A stretch of 64,000 nucleotides of DNA. Source: Halomonas alimentaria (GTDB taxonomy: Bacteria; Pseudomonadota; Gammaproteobacteria; Pseudomonadales; Halomonadaceae). The stretch lies in contig NZ_WUTT01000001.1 of the NCBI RefSeq assembly GCF_009902005.1, positions 474,509 to 538,508 of the forward strand, in the 5' to 3' direction. Below the pieces are notes generated by a model. That model ran no database searches, was not told where the DNA came from, and was given only the letters and a program-made list of their open reading frames with translations. A program made the translations under genes and the position numbers. Position 1 is the stretch's first letter. The number at the start of each line of letters is the position of its first letter. Below, one piece after another: positions 1 to 8,727 of the stretch.

Positions 1-203
1 TCAAGCGTGATGACTTCGGCGAAGAGGCGCTGGAGATCGGCACCGTGATGTCCTTCGCCGATCCCGGTGGCGGCGAGCTGCCCGGCGTGATCAGCGCCAT
101 CGAGGGCAATCAGGTGGACGTGGACTTCAACCACCCGCTGGCGGGGCGTACCCTGACCTTCGAAGTGGAAGTGCTGGACGTGAAACCCGCCACCACGCAT
201 TGA
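1..203 (+). CDS. fkpB: FKBP-type peptidyl-prolyl cis-trans isomerase, C-terminal part (window-truncated)
   Basis: The reading frame is open from the left edge (first full codon at 3) to TGA at 201-203, so only the last 66 residues are visible. They show the SlyD/FkpB-type ending: an IGTVMSF segment, then PGVISAIEGNQVDVDFNHPLAGRTL, broken here as PGVISAIEG and DFNHPLAG, then a final strand FEVEVLDV. NHPLAG is characteristic of the FKBP fold with an inserted flap. These enzymes catalyse proline isomerisation during protein folding. The gene sits directly upstream of ispH, the usual fkpB-ispH order in gammaproteobacteria. FkpB is preferred over SlyD from this context and because there is no His-rich tail. 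Confidence 0.85.
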   Translation, partial: KRDDFGEEALEIGTVMSFADPGGGELPGVISAIEGNQVDVDFNHPLAGRTLTFEVEVLDVKPATTH

Positions 204-254
204 GGCGCCACCGAAACCAACAGGCAGATGCGCGAGCATCAAGGCAAGGCAACC

Positions 255-1223
255 ATGCAAGCTAACCCCGTGCAGATCAGGCTGGCCAACCCCCGCGGCT
301 TCTGCGCCGGCGTCGACCGCGCCATCGAGATCGTCAACGGCGCCCTGGACGTGTTCGGCCCGCCGATCTACGTGCGCCACGAGGTGGTTCACAACCGCTT
401 CGTGGTGGACAGCCTGCGCGAACGAGGCGCCATCTTCGTCGAGGAGCTACACGAGGTCCCCGACGACGTCATCGTCATCTTCTCCGCCCACGGCGTCTCC
501 CGCGCCGTGCAGCAGGAGGCGGAGCGCCGCGGCCTCAAGGTGTTCGACGCCACCTGCCCGCTGGTCACCAAGGTGCATATGGAAGTGCTGCGCTACGCCA
601 AGCGGGGCCAGGAGTGCATCCTCATCGGCCACGAGGGCCATCCCGAGGTGGAGGGCACCATGGGGCGCTACGACACCTCCCATGGCGGGCAGATCTACCT
701 GGTCGAGGACGAGGCGGACGTGGCCAACCTCGAGGTCAAGGACCCGAGCCAGCTGGCCTTCGTCACCCAGACCACCCTCTCCATGGATGACACCGCCCGG
801 GTGATCGACGCCCTGCGCGAGAAGTTCCCGGAGATCCAGGGGCCGCGCAAGGACGACATCTGCTACGCCACCCAGAACCGCCAGGACGCCGTGCGCGAGC
901 TGGCGGATGGCGCCGACCTGGTGCTGGTGGTGGGTAGCCCCAACAGTTCCAACTCCAACCGCCTGCGGGAGCTCTCCGAGCGGGTCGGCACCCCGGCCTA
1001 CCTGGTCGACAGCGCCGAGCAGGTCGACCCGGCGTGGCTGGAAGGCGTCAACGTCATTGGCGTCACCGCCGGCGCCAGCGCCCCCGAGGTGCTGGTCAAG
1101 GGCGTGATCGAGCGGCTGCAGGCCCTGGGGGCCACCGCCCCCGAGGAGCTCGCCGGCCGCGAGGAGACCATCACCTTCTCCATGCCCCGCGAACTGCGCG
1201 AGCGCGTCATCGCCAGCGAGTAG
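255..1223 (+). CDS. ispH: 4-hydroxy-3-methylbut-2-enyl diphosphate reductase IspH
   Basis: This is the last enzyme of the MEP isoprenoid pathway. It reduces HMBPP to IPP and DMAPP using a [4Fe-4S] cluster in the cytoplasm. The three cluster cysteines are visible in [24 protein letters not shown] and [12 protein letters not shown]; the substrate-binding histidine and glutamate lie in [12 protein letters not shown]. From the ATG at 255 the protein is 322 residues, a normal family length. This start is chosen over the in-frame ATG at 228 because the family begins a few residues before the [12 protein letters not shown] motif and a purine-rich AAGGCAAGG precedes it. It follows fkpB closely, probably in the same transcript. 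Confidence 0.95.
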   Translation: MQANPVQIRLANPRGFCAGVDRAIEIVNGALDVFGPPIYVRHEVVHNRFVVDSLRERGAIFVEELHEVPDDVIVIFSAHGVSRAVQQEAERRGLKVFDATCPLVTKVHMEVLRYAKRGQECILIGHEGHPEVEGTMGRYDTSHGGQIYLVEDEADVANLEVKDPSQLAFVTQTTLSMDDTARVIDALREKFPEIQGPRKDDICYATQNRQDAVRELADGADLVLVVGSPNSSNSNRLRELSERVGTPAYLVDSAEQVDPAWLEGVNVIGVTAGASAPEVLVKGVIERLQALGATAPEELAGREETITFSMPRELRERVIASE

Positions 1224-1233
1224 CATTATGAAT

Positions 1234-1262
1234 GTCGGCTGACTTCGAGCGAGTCAGCCGAC
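1234..1262. terminator. bidirectional hairpin between ispH and the pilus operon
   Basis: A perfect 11-bp inverted repeat (GTCGGCTGACT / AGTCAGCCGAC) with a 7-nt loop lies between the stop codons of two convergent genes. There is no clear T-tract, so termination is inferred from position and stem strength. Confidence 0.6.
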
Positions 1263-1269
1263 GGCAGCG

Positions 1270-1581
1270 TCACAACGCCTCTTCGATCTGCTCCACCAGT
1301 ACAAGTTCGCCCTCTTGAAAGACGATGCGAACCAGCTTTCCTGGCTCCAGCTCACCGGGTGTCGCACGCTCTCCACTAACGTAGATATCTACGCCTTGTG
1401 TTAGCCGAAAAACACGACCTTCCGCACGGAAATGAGACGAGCTTACGGTGTCTAGGCGGACGATGGTGCTGAGTCCAGTGCTTTCTCCCTGCGCTGTAGC
1501 AAGGCTGGAAAGTACCAAGCTGCCAATTATGAATAAGAGGCATAGTACCCGGCGAATGGACTTGATATCTATCTGTTTCAT
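1270..1581 (-). CDS. small exported protein at the end of the minor-pilin operon (PilY2-like)
   Basis: This is a 103-residue protein starting at the ATG whose complement is at 1579-1581, 19 bp after the pilY1 stop. The N-terminus is a clear signal peptide: positive residues, a hydrophobic core (LCLLFIIGSLVLSSLA) and a likely cleavage after ATAQ. The mature part is a small, probably beta-rich domain containing VDIYVSGERATPGELEPGKLV. In Pseudomonas aeruginosa a small exported protein, PilY2, also follows pilY1, so the name is suggested by position and size only. An in-frame extension to 1734 overlaps pilY1 and lacks a signal peptide at its start, so it was not used. Function unknown; a role in pilus assembly is inferred. 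Confidence 0.7.
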   Translation of the reverse strand: MKQIDIKSIRRVLCLLFIIGSLVLSSLATAQGESTGLSTIVRLDTVSSSHFRAEGRVFRLTQGVDIYVSGERATPGELEPGKLVRIVFQEGELVLVEQIEEAL

Positions 1582-1600
1582 TTTTATTCCCAAAGTTTTT

Positions 1601-4600
1601 TTAACGCTCTTCCCAAGATAACCGGCCGATAGATCCTCTGTCCGGCACGATACCGAGCGGTTCTCCTGCTGGGTCGTTGGAAAGAATCGACTGTTGTCCC
1701 TCGGCATTGCTGACACTGGGGGCCTGAGTACCATCGCCCCAGGCTACGGAATCAATGACTATTGTGTCGTCCCCTTTCATGGGATTATCGCGGTCGTCCA
1801 CATATCCATCGCGATTCAGGTCGAATACGGGAGCAGGATTGCTGCCGTCTGGGTGAATGTCTAGTACGTTGAGCCAGCCTTCGCGCCCTGGCAGGCAAGG
1901 GTCATCATTAGGGAGCATGGAGGCGAAGCGGACTTTTTTTCCGCTACCTGAAAGAGTTGGGGTGCTGATAACGCGCTCTCCCTCGGGTGTGCTGTAGGCG
2001 AGATCTAGGTACCACCCTTGCTGGCTGTCATTCACGATGTTACGCGAGACTTCACGGGCATTGTAACTCTGAGTGCCGCCACCATCGAGCGTGACCGAAA
2101 CACTCCCTTCCCATTCAATAGTCTGCTCTTCAAGCTGGCCTCGGCCGCCAACGGATTGCCCGGGGGTTGTATCGTGCACAGCATAGAGCGACTGGATCTG
2201 TGAGGCGCTGCCGCCAACGGCATCTTCTACTCGGAAGTAACTGCCAGTGCCGAACATCACCACGATCTCGCCTTGCTGCCCGGGGTTAGGCGCCAGCAAC
2301 GGGCGGGCGGTGATGGGCTGTGACGTGCCGTTGCGCACGGCCTGAAAAAGTTTATTCGCGCTCCAGTTCTCGGGATTCTCACTGCTGAGGTCAAAGCGCC
2401 ACATGTTGCCCTGTAGGTCGCCGGCATAGGCGCGGCTGGCATTCAGGTCGAGGTTTGGCCAGTCGGTAACAGTGGGTGTTGCAAGGCCATCAGAGCCGAC
2501 CTCCTCGGTTTCGATCAAGTTAATGAGATCGCCGCTCTCTAAGTTGACAACAAAGAGTTTGGCGGTTCGGTCGCCGGCGTTGTAGCCATTGCCGAATATC
2601 GCGGCCCATGTGCCGTCACTCAAGCGAGCGATGCTGGGGCGACTGACGCCACGACCAAGGTCTTCGTGAGTAAACTCCCAAAGGACATCACTGTCAGTAA
2701 AGCCTTCAGGATCAGTCACATCCAGAGCGAATACGGTGCGACCGCCTGCCCCCATGCTGCCCAAGGCAATGGTCCGCCAACCGTTTTCGAGATATGCATC
2801 ACCGACCGTGGTTTCACCATCAAGCAAGAAGCGATGGCTGTAGTCAGGCTCCATCAGGGCGCTGATTCGTGCAGGGCCGCCGGGTTGCTCTGGGGCTAAG
2901 AGTTCTGACGGCATGTAAGCAAAAAGTTCTTCTCCGTCTTCAGTATCAAAGGCATGTAGCATTCCATCATTGGCGCCAACATAAAGCATGTCAGGACGTT
3001 CGCTCAAACTCTTGATAAAGCCGAGGTAATCATTACCTTCATCGCCGGGTAGCGAGGAGTATCCCTGATACCGTTGTGTCGCTATAATCGGCGTGGAGTG
3101 AACGATATCACCTAAGAGGCGCCGCCCACCAGGATGAGACCGGTTACGTAACTGGTCATGATCAGAGCCACGCAGCCAGTTGATTCGAGCGGTTCCTAGG
3201 TCATCTTGCTGATCCTGCCAGTTGCGATCCAGTGCCTCTTGCTGAATTTCTGAAAGGTTTTCGAACACCAAGGAAATTGGACCCTCATCCGAGGAGCTGA
3301 AGATGTTCCGATTATCAGGATTAGTGCTGCGCAATTTTGCCTCTGCGTCCCAGACGAGCTCGCCGTAGCTGGCATCCGAATTCAGAGAATAACTCTGTAG
3401 TTCACCCGACCAGTCTTCACTACGAAAGGCAGAGAGATAAGCACGGGAACCATCCTGAAGGAAGCTGCTTGCGACTGCCACGGCGGTGGCTGTTTCGCGG
3501 GTGGAGCTGATGATGTTGTCGAAAATTCGCTCCAAGGCGGCATCCAGCTCCTGGGGTTGCTGGGCAAAGTAGGCCCTGTTGGTGCCCCCGGCGCTAGCAA
3601 GCCGCTCCAGCGAGTTAGGGTCAACGGTGGGTGGCATGGCGAAACCCACGACATAGGCATCCACGTCTGCTGAGTGAAGTTCCTCCGCGGCTGCAATAGC
3701 CTCATTGAGCGCCGTGTCGGTATCTTCCCCTAGCGCATTGCCCTCCTTGTCGACAGAGGGCATCCCATCGGTGAGCCAGATCAGAGTATTGACCCCGCAG
3801 CTTTCCGGCAGAGGATATTCGGCGTTACCTCGACCCTGGCGGGTGCCGAAATAGGAAGACTGGTTTTTAAAGTAGTCTCTGGCTGTCAGCAGGGTGCCTT
3901 CCAGCGGCGTCAGTCCAGCGGCTATGACCGGATCGTCCGGGTCCGTCAGCAGGTTGGAAGCGTAGTTCTGATGTTGTGGCGCTAGTTTTTTCTGCAGCCG
4001 CTCGCGCTGTTCCTCATCGAGTGGCTTGATGGGGGTGTGCAGATAGCCTAGACCGGGAGAGGAGATTGATACCCACTCTTGGGTATTAAATGGTAGAGCG
4101 ACCATCTGTTTCCCCCAGTTCGTGACGCCGCGTGCTCTCGCACTATCGTTAAGTAGGCCAGAAGTGCTTCCACAGTAAGAAGAATACCCATATCCGTTGT
4201 TTGATGTGCCGGTCTTTCTGCGGTAGCAGTAGAAGCGAAAAGGTGCATTCTTATAGCTGCTGCCAGATTCGTAGTTCCAGAAGTAGGCTTCCTCGCCTGA
4301 TCCAGTTGTGTACCCAGGAACTCCAATGTTGTAATTTATTACGCCGTCTGGGTCGCTGGGATTGTCAATTTGAAAGCGCTTTTTCTGGCTGTCCCAAGGG
4401 GAGCCAGAGAAACTGGGGTCAAAGTCCTCTGGATCGTAACTGACATCGTAATAGCGATTGACAATATCAGCTAGAATGACATTATCGTCCCAGCCTGAGG
4501 TGCCGGCAGGATTCTGTTGATAAGCCATTAGCCCCAAGTTGACCTGGCCGAGGTACTTGTCCAGCAACCGGCGGCCAACGCCACGAATGATTTCCGATTT

Positions 4601-5161
4601 GCTGAGCGGGCTGGCAGCACCCGCTATACAACTTGCATTCGGTCCCGGTTGGCATTCGGCTGCCACCGTGCCCATGACGTTTTCAACCATGGTGTTGGAG
4701 TTGTCTAGTAGCAGCAGGATATTGGGAGCAGCACTAGTCGTGACGTTAAGGGGGGAAGAGGCGATAGCAATGTCTTCATATACTTCATCAAGCTCGCAAC
4801 CCGATTCAATGCCTTCAACTGTGATTTCAGCTATGCAATTTTGCGCAATTTGAATGGTGTTGCCAGATATCCCAAAGCTGTTATCTGAGCATGAAGTAAA
4901 TATGCTGCAAAAAAAGCTAGAACAAGGAATGTACTCTTTTATTTCCGTAATGATTTCTAGGTCATTAAACGTTACTTGTGTCTGGTTTCTAAAGCTTCCA
5001 ACGTCACCATTGGTAGTTCGTTCTACCAGGCACTGATTAGCATTTGCTTTATTCGGGAGGGTTAAAAAAACTCCTAATATAATAACTATGCAGTAGCTAA
5101 GGGTTTGAGTCAGTGTGAACTGAAAATTTCTGCAGAGTAGCGTTTTTTTGATATTTGGCAT
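1601..5161 (-). CDS. pilY1: type IV pilus tip adhesin / assembly factor PilY1
   Basis: This is an 1186-residue exported protein, close to the length of P. aeruginosa PilY1. The N-terminus has a hydrophobic signal segment (SYCIVIILGVFLTL) ending near NANQ. A von Willebrand A-like domain starts near residue 145, with ILLLLDNSNTM supplying the D-x-S-x-T form of the metal-ion site and LIWLTDGMP further on. The C-terminal half is the PilY1 beta-propeller (for example YVGANDGMLHAFD). Near the C-terminus DLNRDGYVDD matches the calcium-binding loop known to control pilus extension and retraction in PilY1. It lies between pilX and the PilY2-like gene. Base composition is visibly more AT-rich than the housekeeping genes nearby. 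Confidence 0.93.
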   Translation of the reverse strand: MPNIKKTLLCRNFQFTLTQTLSYCIVIILGVFLTLPNKANANQCLVERTTNGDVGSFRNQTQVTFNDLEIITEIKEYIPCSSFFCSIFTSCSDNSFGISGNTIQIAQNCIAEITVEGIESGCELDEVYEDIAIASSPLNVTTSAAPNILLLLDNSNTMVENVMGTVAAECQPGPNASCIAGAASPLSKSEIIRGVGRRLLDKYLGQVNLGLMAYQQNPAGTSGWDDNVILADIVNRYYDVSYDPEDFDPSFSGSPWDSQKKRFQIDNPSDPDGVINYNIGVPGYTTGSGEEAYFWNYESGSSYKNAPFRFYCYRRKTGTSNNGYGYSSYCGSTSGLLNDSARARGVTNWGKQMVALPFNTQEWVSISSPGLGYLHTPIKPLDEEQRERLQKKLAPQHQNYASNLLTDPDDPVIAAGLTPLEGTLLTARDYFKNQSSYFGTRQGRGNAEYPLPESCGVNTLIWLTDGMPSVDKEGNALGEDTDTALNEAIAAAEELHSADVDAYVVGFAMPPTVDPNSLERLASAGGTNRAYFAQQPQELDAALERIFDNIISSTRETATAVAVASSFLQDGSRAYLSAFRSEDWSGELQSYSLNSDASYGELVWDAEAKLRSTNPDNRNIFSSSDEGPISLVFENLSEIQQEALDRNWQDQQDDLGTARINWLRGSDHDQLRNRSHPGGRRLLGDIVHSTPIIATQRYQGYSSLPGDEGNDYLGFIKSLSERPDMLYVGANDGMLHAFDTEDGEELFAYMPSELLAPEQPGGPARISALMEPDYSHRFLLDGETTVGDAYLENGWRTIALGSMGAGGRTVFALDVTDPEGFTDSDVLWEFTHEDLGRGVSRPSIARLSDGTWAAIFGNGYNAGDRTAKLFVVNLESGDLINLIETEEVGSDGLATPTVTDWPNLDLNASRAYAGDLQGNMWRFDLSSENPENWSANKLFQAVRNGTSQPITARPLLAPNPGQQGEIVVMFGTGSYFRVEDAVGGSASQIQSLYAVHDTTPGQSVGGRGQLEEQTIEWEGSVSVTLDGGGTQSYNAREVSRNIVNDSQQGWYLDLAYSTPEGERVISTPTLSGSGKKVRFASMLPNDDPCLPGREGWLNVLDIHPDGSNPAPVFDLNRDGYVDDRDNPMKGDDTIVIDSVAWGDGTQAPSVSNAEGQQSILSNDPAGEPLGIVPDRGSIGRLSWEER

Positions 5162-5202
5162 TTAAGACCACCTGCTTTCAATAGCTCGAAATTTGGGGTT
5201 GA

Positions 5203-5688
5203 TCAAAGCTCGCATTCCGGCCTCGGTTGAAAGTAGCTGCGGAGCCTCACCTGAGCCTGATTCGTTCCACCGCTGGATCTTGCATCAACTTGGAAGATAC
5301 ATCGAAAACGTAAGTCGCTACCGATTTCCAACCCCTGCCTACGATCTACGAGACGTTGGCGCATTGCCAGCATAGCTGTATAAGTTGGCTCGTCGGATAG
5401 CAGCCCTTGCAAGGACTGGGCCTCAACAACACCGTTCACACTGTCCATTGCGTCAAGGTAAAAACCTTCATCATCTCTAAGCCTGCCCTCCGCGCTTGAT
5501 AAGGCCGCCTCCGCTCCTTGAAAGGCCCTGGCACGGTCGGAAGAGTTGCCCGCCATGCGCTCCTGTAGCCCGCTTACCTGCATGATCGAAACGCCCAGCA
5601 GCGACATGATCAACAGCAGCACGAGCGCAATGGCCAGCGCCGTTCCTCGTTGGGTTTGGCGACAGTTAGTCATGCCTTGGACGAACAT
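5203..5688 (-). CDS. pilX: minor pilin / pilus assembly protein PilX
   Basis: This is a 161-residue inner-membrane pilin-like protein. It has a short positive leader (CRQTQRG), then a type IV pilin-like hydrophobic helix TALAIALVLLLIMSLLGVSI, then the PilX signature QVSGLQERMAGNSSDRARAFQGAEAAL, which is given here in pieces: QERMAGN and AFQGAEAAL. PilX primes pilus assembly together with the other minor pilins and PilY1. The ATG complement at 5686-5688 is preceded by GGGAGA at good spacing, which supports this start over the internal ATG five codons later. The gene is 9 bp downstream of pilW and 41 bp upstream of pilY1, so it is cotranscribed. Confidence 0.92.
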   Translation of the reverse strand: MFVQGMTNCRQTQRGTALAIALVLLLIMSLLGVSIMQVSGLQERMAGNSSDRARAFQGAEAALSSAEGRLRDDEGFYLDAMDSVNGVVEAQSLQGLLSDEPTYTAMLAMRQRLVDRRQGLEIGSDLRFRCIFQVDARSSGGTNQAQVRLRSYFQPRPECEL

Positions 5689-5697
5689 GGCGTCTCC

Positions 5698-6630
5698 CTA
5701 GTGGTTTCGTAACCAAACCGTGCCCCCGATGGCATATCTAAGCCTCCGATCGTTGGCCTGGCGCATTGCGCCATCGAAGAAGTACGCTTGCTCGCCCGGG
5801 CTTGCCAGCACATCATTTTCGCTGCGCAGAAGCAGTTCGAAGCGTACGGCCAGGATTTCCTCGTTGCCCAGGCTGCCGTGCCGCACGAATCGATCGACGC
5901 TTTGAGCATCATCCGAAATGCCATAGAGGAGTTGTATCGACTCGATGCCTGAAAAGGTCGGTGAGCCATTAAAACGCAGCACACCGTCGCCATCTAAGCG
6001 GAATTCCCGCTCCTCCACGCGCACTGCGATGGCGGGGGAGTTGGTGGCAACCTCTAGGCTATCCAGCCCTTCAGCGTTGACATCCACGCTACCGCTTGCG
6101 CTTGCACTCAGAGTGAAATCCTCGCCTATCTCGACCAAGGCCATGTTGTTGCAGTCGTTGACCAGCACCACATTTCCATTTCTCCAATTGAGCTGGGGGT
6201 CGTCATTGCCCAACTCCATGGTCAGGCTATCGGAGTTGACGCCGGTAACCCGATAGGAGGCACTGCTGGGGCTCAACAAAGAGAAGCTGTCGTCGTCGGT
6301 TTGCTGAATGACTTCGCCGTTTACCAGTCGAGTCGCCAGCGACTGAATATTGTCGTCATCGTCATCGCGGAATATTTCGCCATCCTCTCCGCCACCGCAC
6401 CCGGTGTAGCCTGCGGCTCTCAGACTGCTACTGAAGACTTCGGCAGCATAGCGGGCATCTTCTTGCAGGGTTGAAGACGCTTCGGCTAGGCGATAGTTGC
6501 GCTGCATGCCGCCGAACATGGCAAGCAGTGCGCCTGTCACCACGAGCCCAATGATCATGGCTATCATCAGCTCGATCAGGCTGACACCTCGTTGTTGCCG
6601 CGGGCCGGCAGTTCGTAAGGAGTGCCTCAT
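5698..6630 (-). CDS. pilW: minor pilin PilW
   Basis: This is a 310-residue protein with the class III prepilin signature RGVSLIELMIAMIIGLVVTG. The glycine before VSLIE is the prepilin peptidase cleavage point and glutamate 5 of the mature form is present. Downstream are the typical PilW pieces MFGGMQRNYRLAEASSTLQEDARYA and AGYTGC. PilW is one of the larger minor pilins and joins the PilV-PilX-FimU tip complex that starts pilus assembly. Its start codon overlaps the pilV stop by 4 bp (ATGA), indicating translational coupling. The acidic run DDDDDN near residue 90 is unremarkable. Confidence 0.92.
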   Translation of the reverse strand: MRHSLRTAGPRQQRGVSLIELMIAMIIGLVVTGALLAMFGGMQRNYRLAEASSTLQEDARYAAEVFSSSLRAAGYTGCGGGEDGEIFRDDDDDNIQSLATRLVNGEVIQQTDDDSFSLLSPSSASYRVTGVNSDSLTMELGNDDPQLNWRNGNVVLVNDCNNMALVEIGEDFTLSASASGSVDVNAEGLDSLEVATNSPAIAVRVEEREFRLDGDGVLRFNGSPTFSGIESIQLLYGISDDAQSVDRFVRHGSLGNEEILAVRFELLLRSENDVLASPGEQAYFFDGAMRQANDRRLRYAIGGTVWLRNH

Positions 6631-7091
6631 GGTGCCACCGCAATCTCGACACGTTCCAGCGTATCATCGTCTGCATCGACCTCTTCCATCGATGACCACT
6701 CGATGCGAATGGTGTAGACGCCATCGCTTTCGGCGATGGAGGCGATACCGGCTGGCAGCCGGCAGCCAATCAAGTTCTGCCATTCGGCCAGGTCGTTTTC
6801 CGTTGTAAATGTGCCAGCCAAGCTGATGTTCTCACACTCAAAAGAATTGTCGGGCATGGAAAACACATAGTCGTCTGCGTCTTCATTTACCTCGGCAGAG
6901 CGAAGCCGATCCGCCATGTCGTTGGCCAGTATTACCGCCTGGCTGCGCAGGTAGCCCGCGCTGGCGTTTTCCAGGCCCCTGAGCTGCATCATGGCCACCG
7001 CCAGTAGCCCGATACTCAGAATGGTGAGCGCTACCAGGACTTCTATGAGAGTTACGCCGTTCTGATATTGGTCATGTTTCATGGCGCTCAC
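6627..7091 (-). CDS. pilV: minor pilin PilV
   Basis: This is a 154-residue prepilin. The leader ends at QNG and the mature helix begins VTLIEVLVALTILSIGLLAVA, with Glu5 present. The PilV-typical stretch MMQLRGLENASAGYLRSQA and ANDMADRLRS follows. It belongs to the minor pilin set needed to initiate type IV pilus fibres. Its start overlaps the fimT stop by 4 bp and its own stop overlaps the pilW start by 4 bp, so fimT-pilV-pilW form a tightly coupled block. An alternative ATG three codons downstream (MKHDQ) would give the same mature protein. Confidence 0.92.
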   Translation of the reverse strand: MSAMKHDQYQNGVTLIEVLVALTILSIGLLAVAMMQLRGLENASAGYLRSQAVILANDMADRLRSAEVNEDADDYVFSMPDNSFECENISLAGTFTTENDLAEWQNLIGCRLPAGIASIAESDGVYTIRIEWSSMEEVDADDDTLERVEIAVAP

Positions 7092-7573
7092 TCCCCTGGC
7101 TCGTCATAGTCATCCTGTTTGGAGGCGTCTTCATTCGTCACTCTTCCTGAGCTTTCGACGCTAAGGCGCTTGCCCCTGACCGAGTCATTGCTGGGGGTAA
7201 GAGTTACCGAGCACTCCCTTGCTTCACAGCCTGGCGCGCGGCCCAAGGCATTGAACTCAATAGATGCTGCCGATGCACTGAGCTGGGTCGCTCCATGGTC
7301 GTAGCGGTGCTGGCTGATCACTTGGCCATCGTTATCCACTATGCTAAATCCCCAAGGTTGCTCGGTCTCGGGGTTGAATCGTACCGGAGCTCTGCGCTTT
7401 ACGGCTTCACTGCGGGCAAGATGAAGGCCTGAAATCAAGGTGTTAGTGTCTGCTACGATACGGTTGCTCGCTACCAGTGACTGAAATCCAGGCACGGCTA
7501 CGGTGGCCAGTATTGCAAGAACTGCCACCGTCACCAGGAGTTCGATCAGCGTAAAGCCACTGACCCGCCTCAT
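7088..7573 (-). CDS. fimT: GspH/FimT-family minor pseudopilin
   Basis: This is a 161-residue protein with a short leader MRRVSG followed by FTLIELLVTVAVLAILATVA and the GspH/FimT continuation VPGFQSLVASNRI, then NTLISGLHLARSEAVKR, which is diagnostic for FimT/FimU. The C-terminal region carries two cysteines (PGCEARECS) and ends in an acidic tail. FimU/FimT is the first minor pilin gene in the equivalent Pseudomonas operon. Here it is preceded by pilE with a 9-bp gap and followed by pilV with a 4-bp overlap. Whether FimT or FimU is the better name cannot be settled from sequence reading alone. Confidence 0.88.
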   Translation of the reverse strand: MRRVSGFTLIELLVTVAVLAILATVAVPGFQSLVASNRIVADTNTLISGLHLARSEAVKRRAPVRFNPETEQPWGFSIVDNDGQVISQHRYDHGATQLSASAASIEFNALGRAPGCEARECSVTLTPSNDSVRGKRLSVESSGRVTNEDASKQDDYDEPGE

Positions 7574-7582
7574 TTACTATCG

Positions 7583-8014
7583 CTACCAGCAGTTATCATC
7601 GTCGGCACCCCGGTTGCCAGTCGCGTCGATCGTTAATGTGCCGCACCTGTCACTTGACTGAGCGCTTCCCGAATCGGGAGTGGCGGTCAATGCAAATGCA
7701 TTTCTCGTTATCGCATCGGTGTCTATCGCCACAGTATAAAAGTCAAGCTCAGCGTTGCGCGCATTAAGAACCTCTTCGGCTGAGGTACAGTTAGTGTAGG
7801 TAAAGTTTGCACTGCGGCATCGTTCCATGGCGCCGGCAACGTCTAGAAGGGCCGACTTAGCCTCCGTGCGACGAGCGTCTTGTACATAGCGTTGGTAGCT
7901 GGGATAGGCAATTGAGGCAAGGATCCCTATGACAGCGACGGCGATCATGAGCTCTATCAGAGTAAAACCCTTATGCCTATATAGTGCTTTATTCTTTAAA
8001 TCGCTGTTTTTCAT
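7583..8014 (-). CDS. pilE: type IV pilin PilE-like (minor pilin)
   Basis: This is a prepilin with a leader ending RHKG, then [28 protein letters not shown], quoted as [17 protein letters not shown] and YPSYQRYV. It shows the PilE-type sequence [18 protein letters not shown] and four cysteines: [11 protein letters not shown], and a C-terminal pair in RCGTL and DDNCW that probably forms the D-region disulphide. The start is uncertain. The ATG at 8014 (complement) gives a 16-residue leader; the in-frame ATG at 8050 gives 28. Neither has a strong ribosome site, and the shorter leader is the more typical. It is the first gene of the leftward operon, whereas in P. aeruginosa pilE is last. Confidence 0.85.
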   Translation of the reverse strand: MKNSDLKNKALYRHKGFTLIELMIAVAVIGILASIAYPSYQRYVQDARRTEAKSALLDVAGAMERCRSANFTYTNCTSAEEVLNARNAELDFYTVAIDTDAITRNAFALTATPDSGSAQSSDRCGTLTIDATGNRGADDDNCW

Positions 8015-8143
8015 ACAATTTGTCACATATTTCAGCTCACGTTCTGTCATTATGGCTAAGAGGAAAAGGGTTTTCTAGGAAAATGTAACCAGATTGTGAA
8101 TTTTTCTGACTCAACCCCACATCTGGTGTGCGCGCACAAGAGG

Positions 8144-8604
8144 TTACGTGCCAGAAGTCTCATCCAGCGGTCCCCAAGTTCCATCCTCCCACCAGCCCTT
8201 GCGGCTTCGTTTGCGCCGTTCCTGCACGTCCTCTATCGCTGCCCGGGTGTCTTGCAGCGGGTCCTCCAGGGCATTGACGGGGCGAAAGACCACCTCGGCC
8301 GGTGGGGCGCCGTCGCGGTTGATGTGCTGGCGGATGCGCGAGACATCTTCCGTGCTGATCAGCGCCGGGGAGCCCGACGTCGGGTTGTTCTGAGCGACCA
8401 GGCGGCCGTCGTAGTCCCAGCAGCGCTGCGGTACCTGGGCAACGGTCCAGCTCCGCCCTTGCCACTCCGCGACTCGGCCATCCTCTACCAGCCTGAGGTG
8501 ATGAAGCGGCACCACGGCGGTAAGGCGCCGGGTGTTGAGCACGATGCCGGTATCGCCCATGCGCACCCCGCCCTCATACCGACCGGCCTCAAGCGCTTTT
8601 TTCA
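8144..8604 (-). pseudogene. 3' part of an unknown gene split by an insertion sequence
   Basis: This open frame encodes the C-terminal ~150 residues of a protein closely related to the intact product at 10284-10865: both contain ALISTEDVSRI, HINRDGAPP or QINRDGAPP, VVFRPVNALEDPLQDT and ERRKRSRKGW. It begins at the left border of the IS at 8605. Fusing 8604 to 9947, with one copy of the 8-bp duplication kept, restores a continuous frame reading RRVKKALEAGRYEGG, which aligns to the intact paralogue (KKLRAQLLAGQYRGG). The gene is therefore a recent casualty of transposition. An ATG within the IS end could still start a 155-residue fragment. The family is not recognised; there is no signal peptide or membrane segment. 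Confidence 0.85.
8597..8604. repeat. left copy of the 8-bp target-site duplication
   Basis: TTTTTTCA directly abuts the left inverted repeat of the IS. The identical octamer abuts the right end at 9939-9946. Eight-base duplications are typical of the ISL3 family. Confidence 0.93.
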
Positions 8605-8628
8605 GGTTCATCGCAGACTGGCGTGAAA
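8605..8628. repeat. left terminal inverted repeat of the IS
   Basis: It starts GGTTCATCGCA and is identical to the complement of the right end for the first 11 bases. Eight of the next 13 positions also match, ending in GAAA. Confidence 0.9.
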
Positions 8629-8727
8629 GCGAAGTGGTCTTAGGAGAAGGCAGGATAGAGAAACGGCGGTAAATCCAAGTAAGCTGATGTTCGCCAAAAC
8701 GCCCAGCCTACGGACACCGCCGTTGCT

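Noticed and set aside
8096..8626. A plus-strand frame of 176 codons at the IS border
   Set aside because: It crosses the IS boundary and lies antisense to the disrupted gene; no motif.
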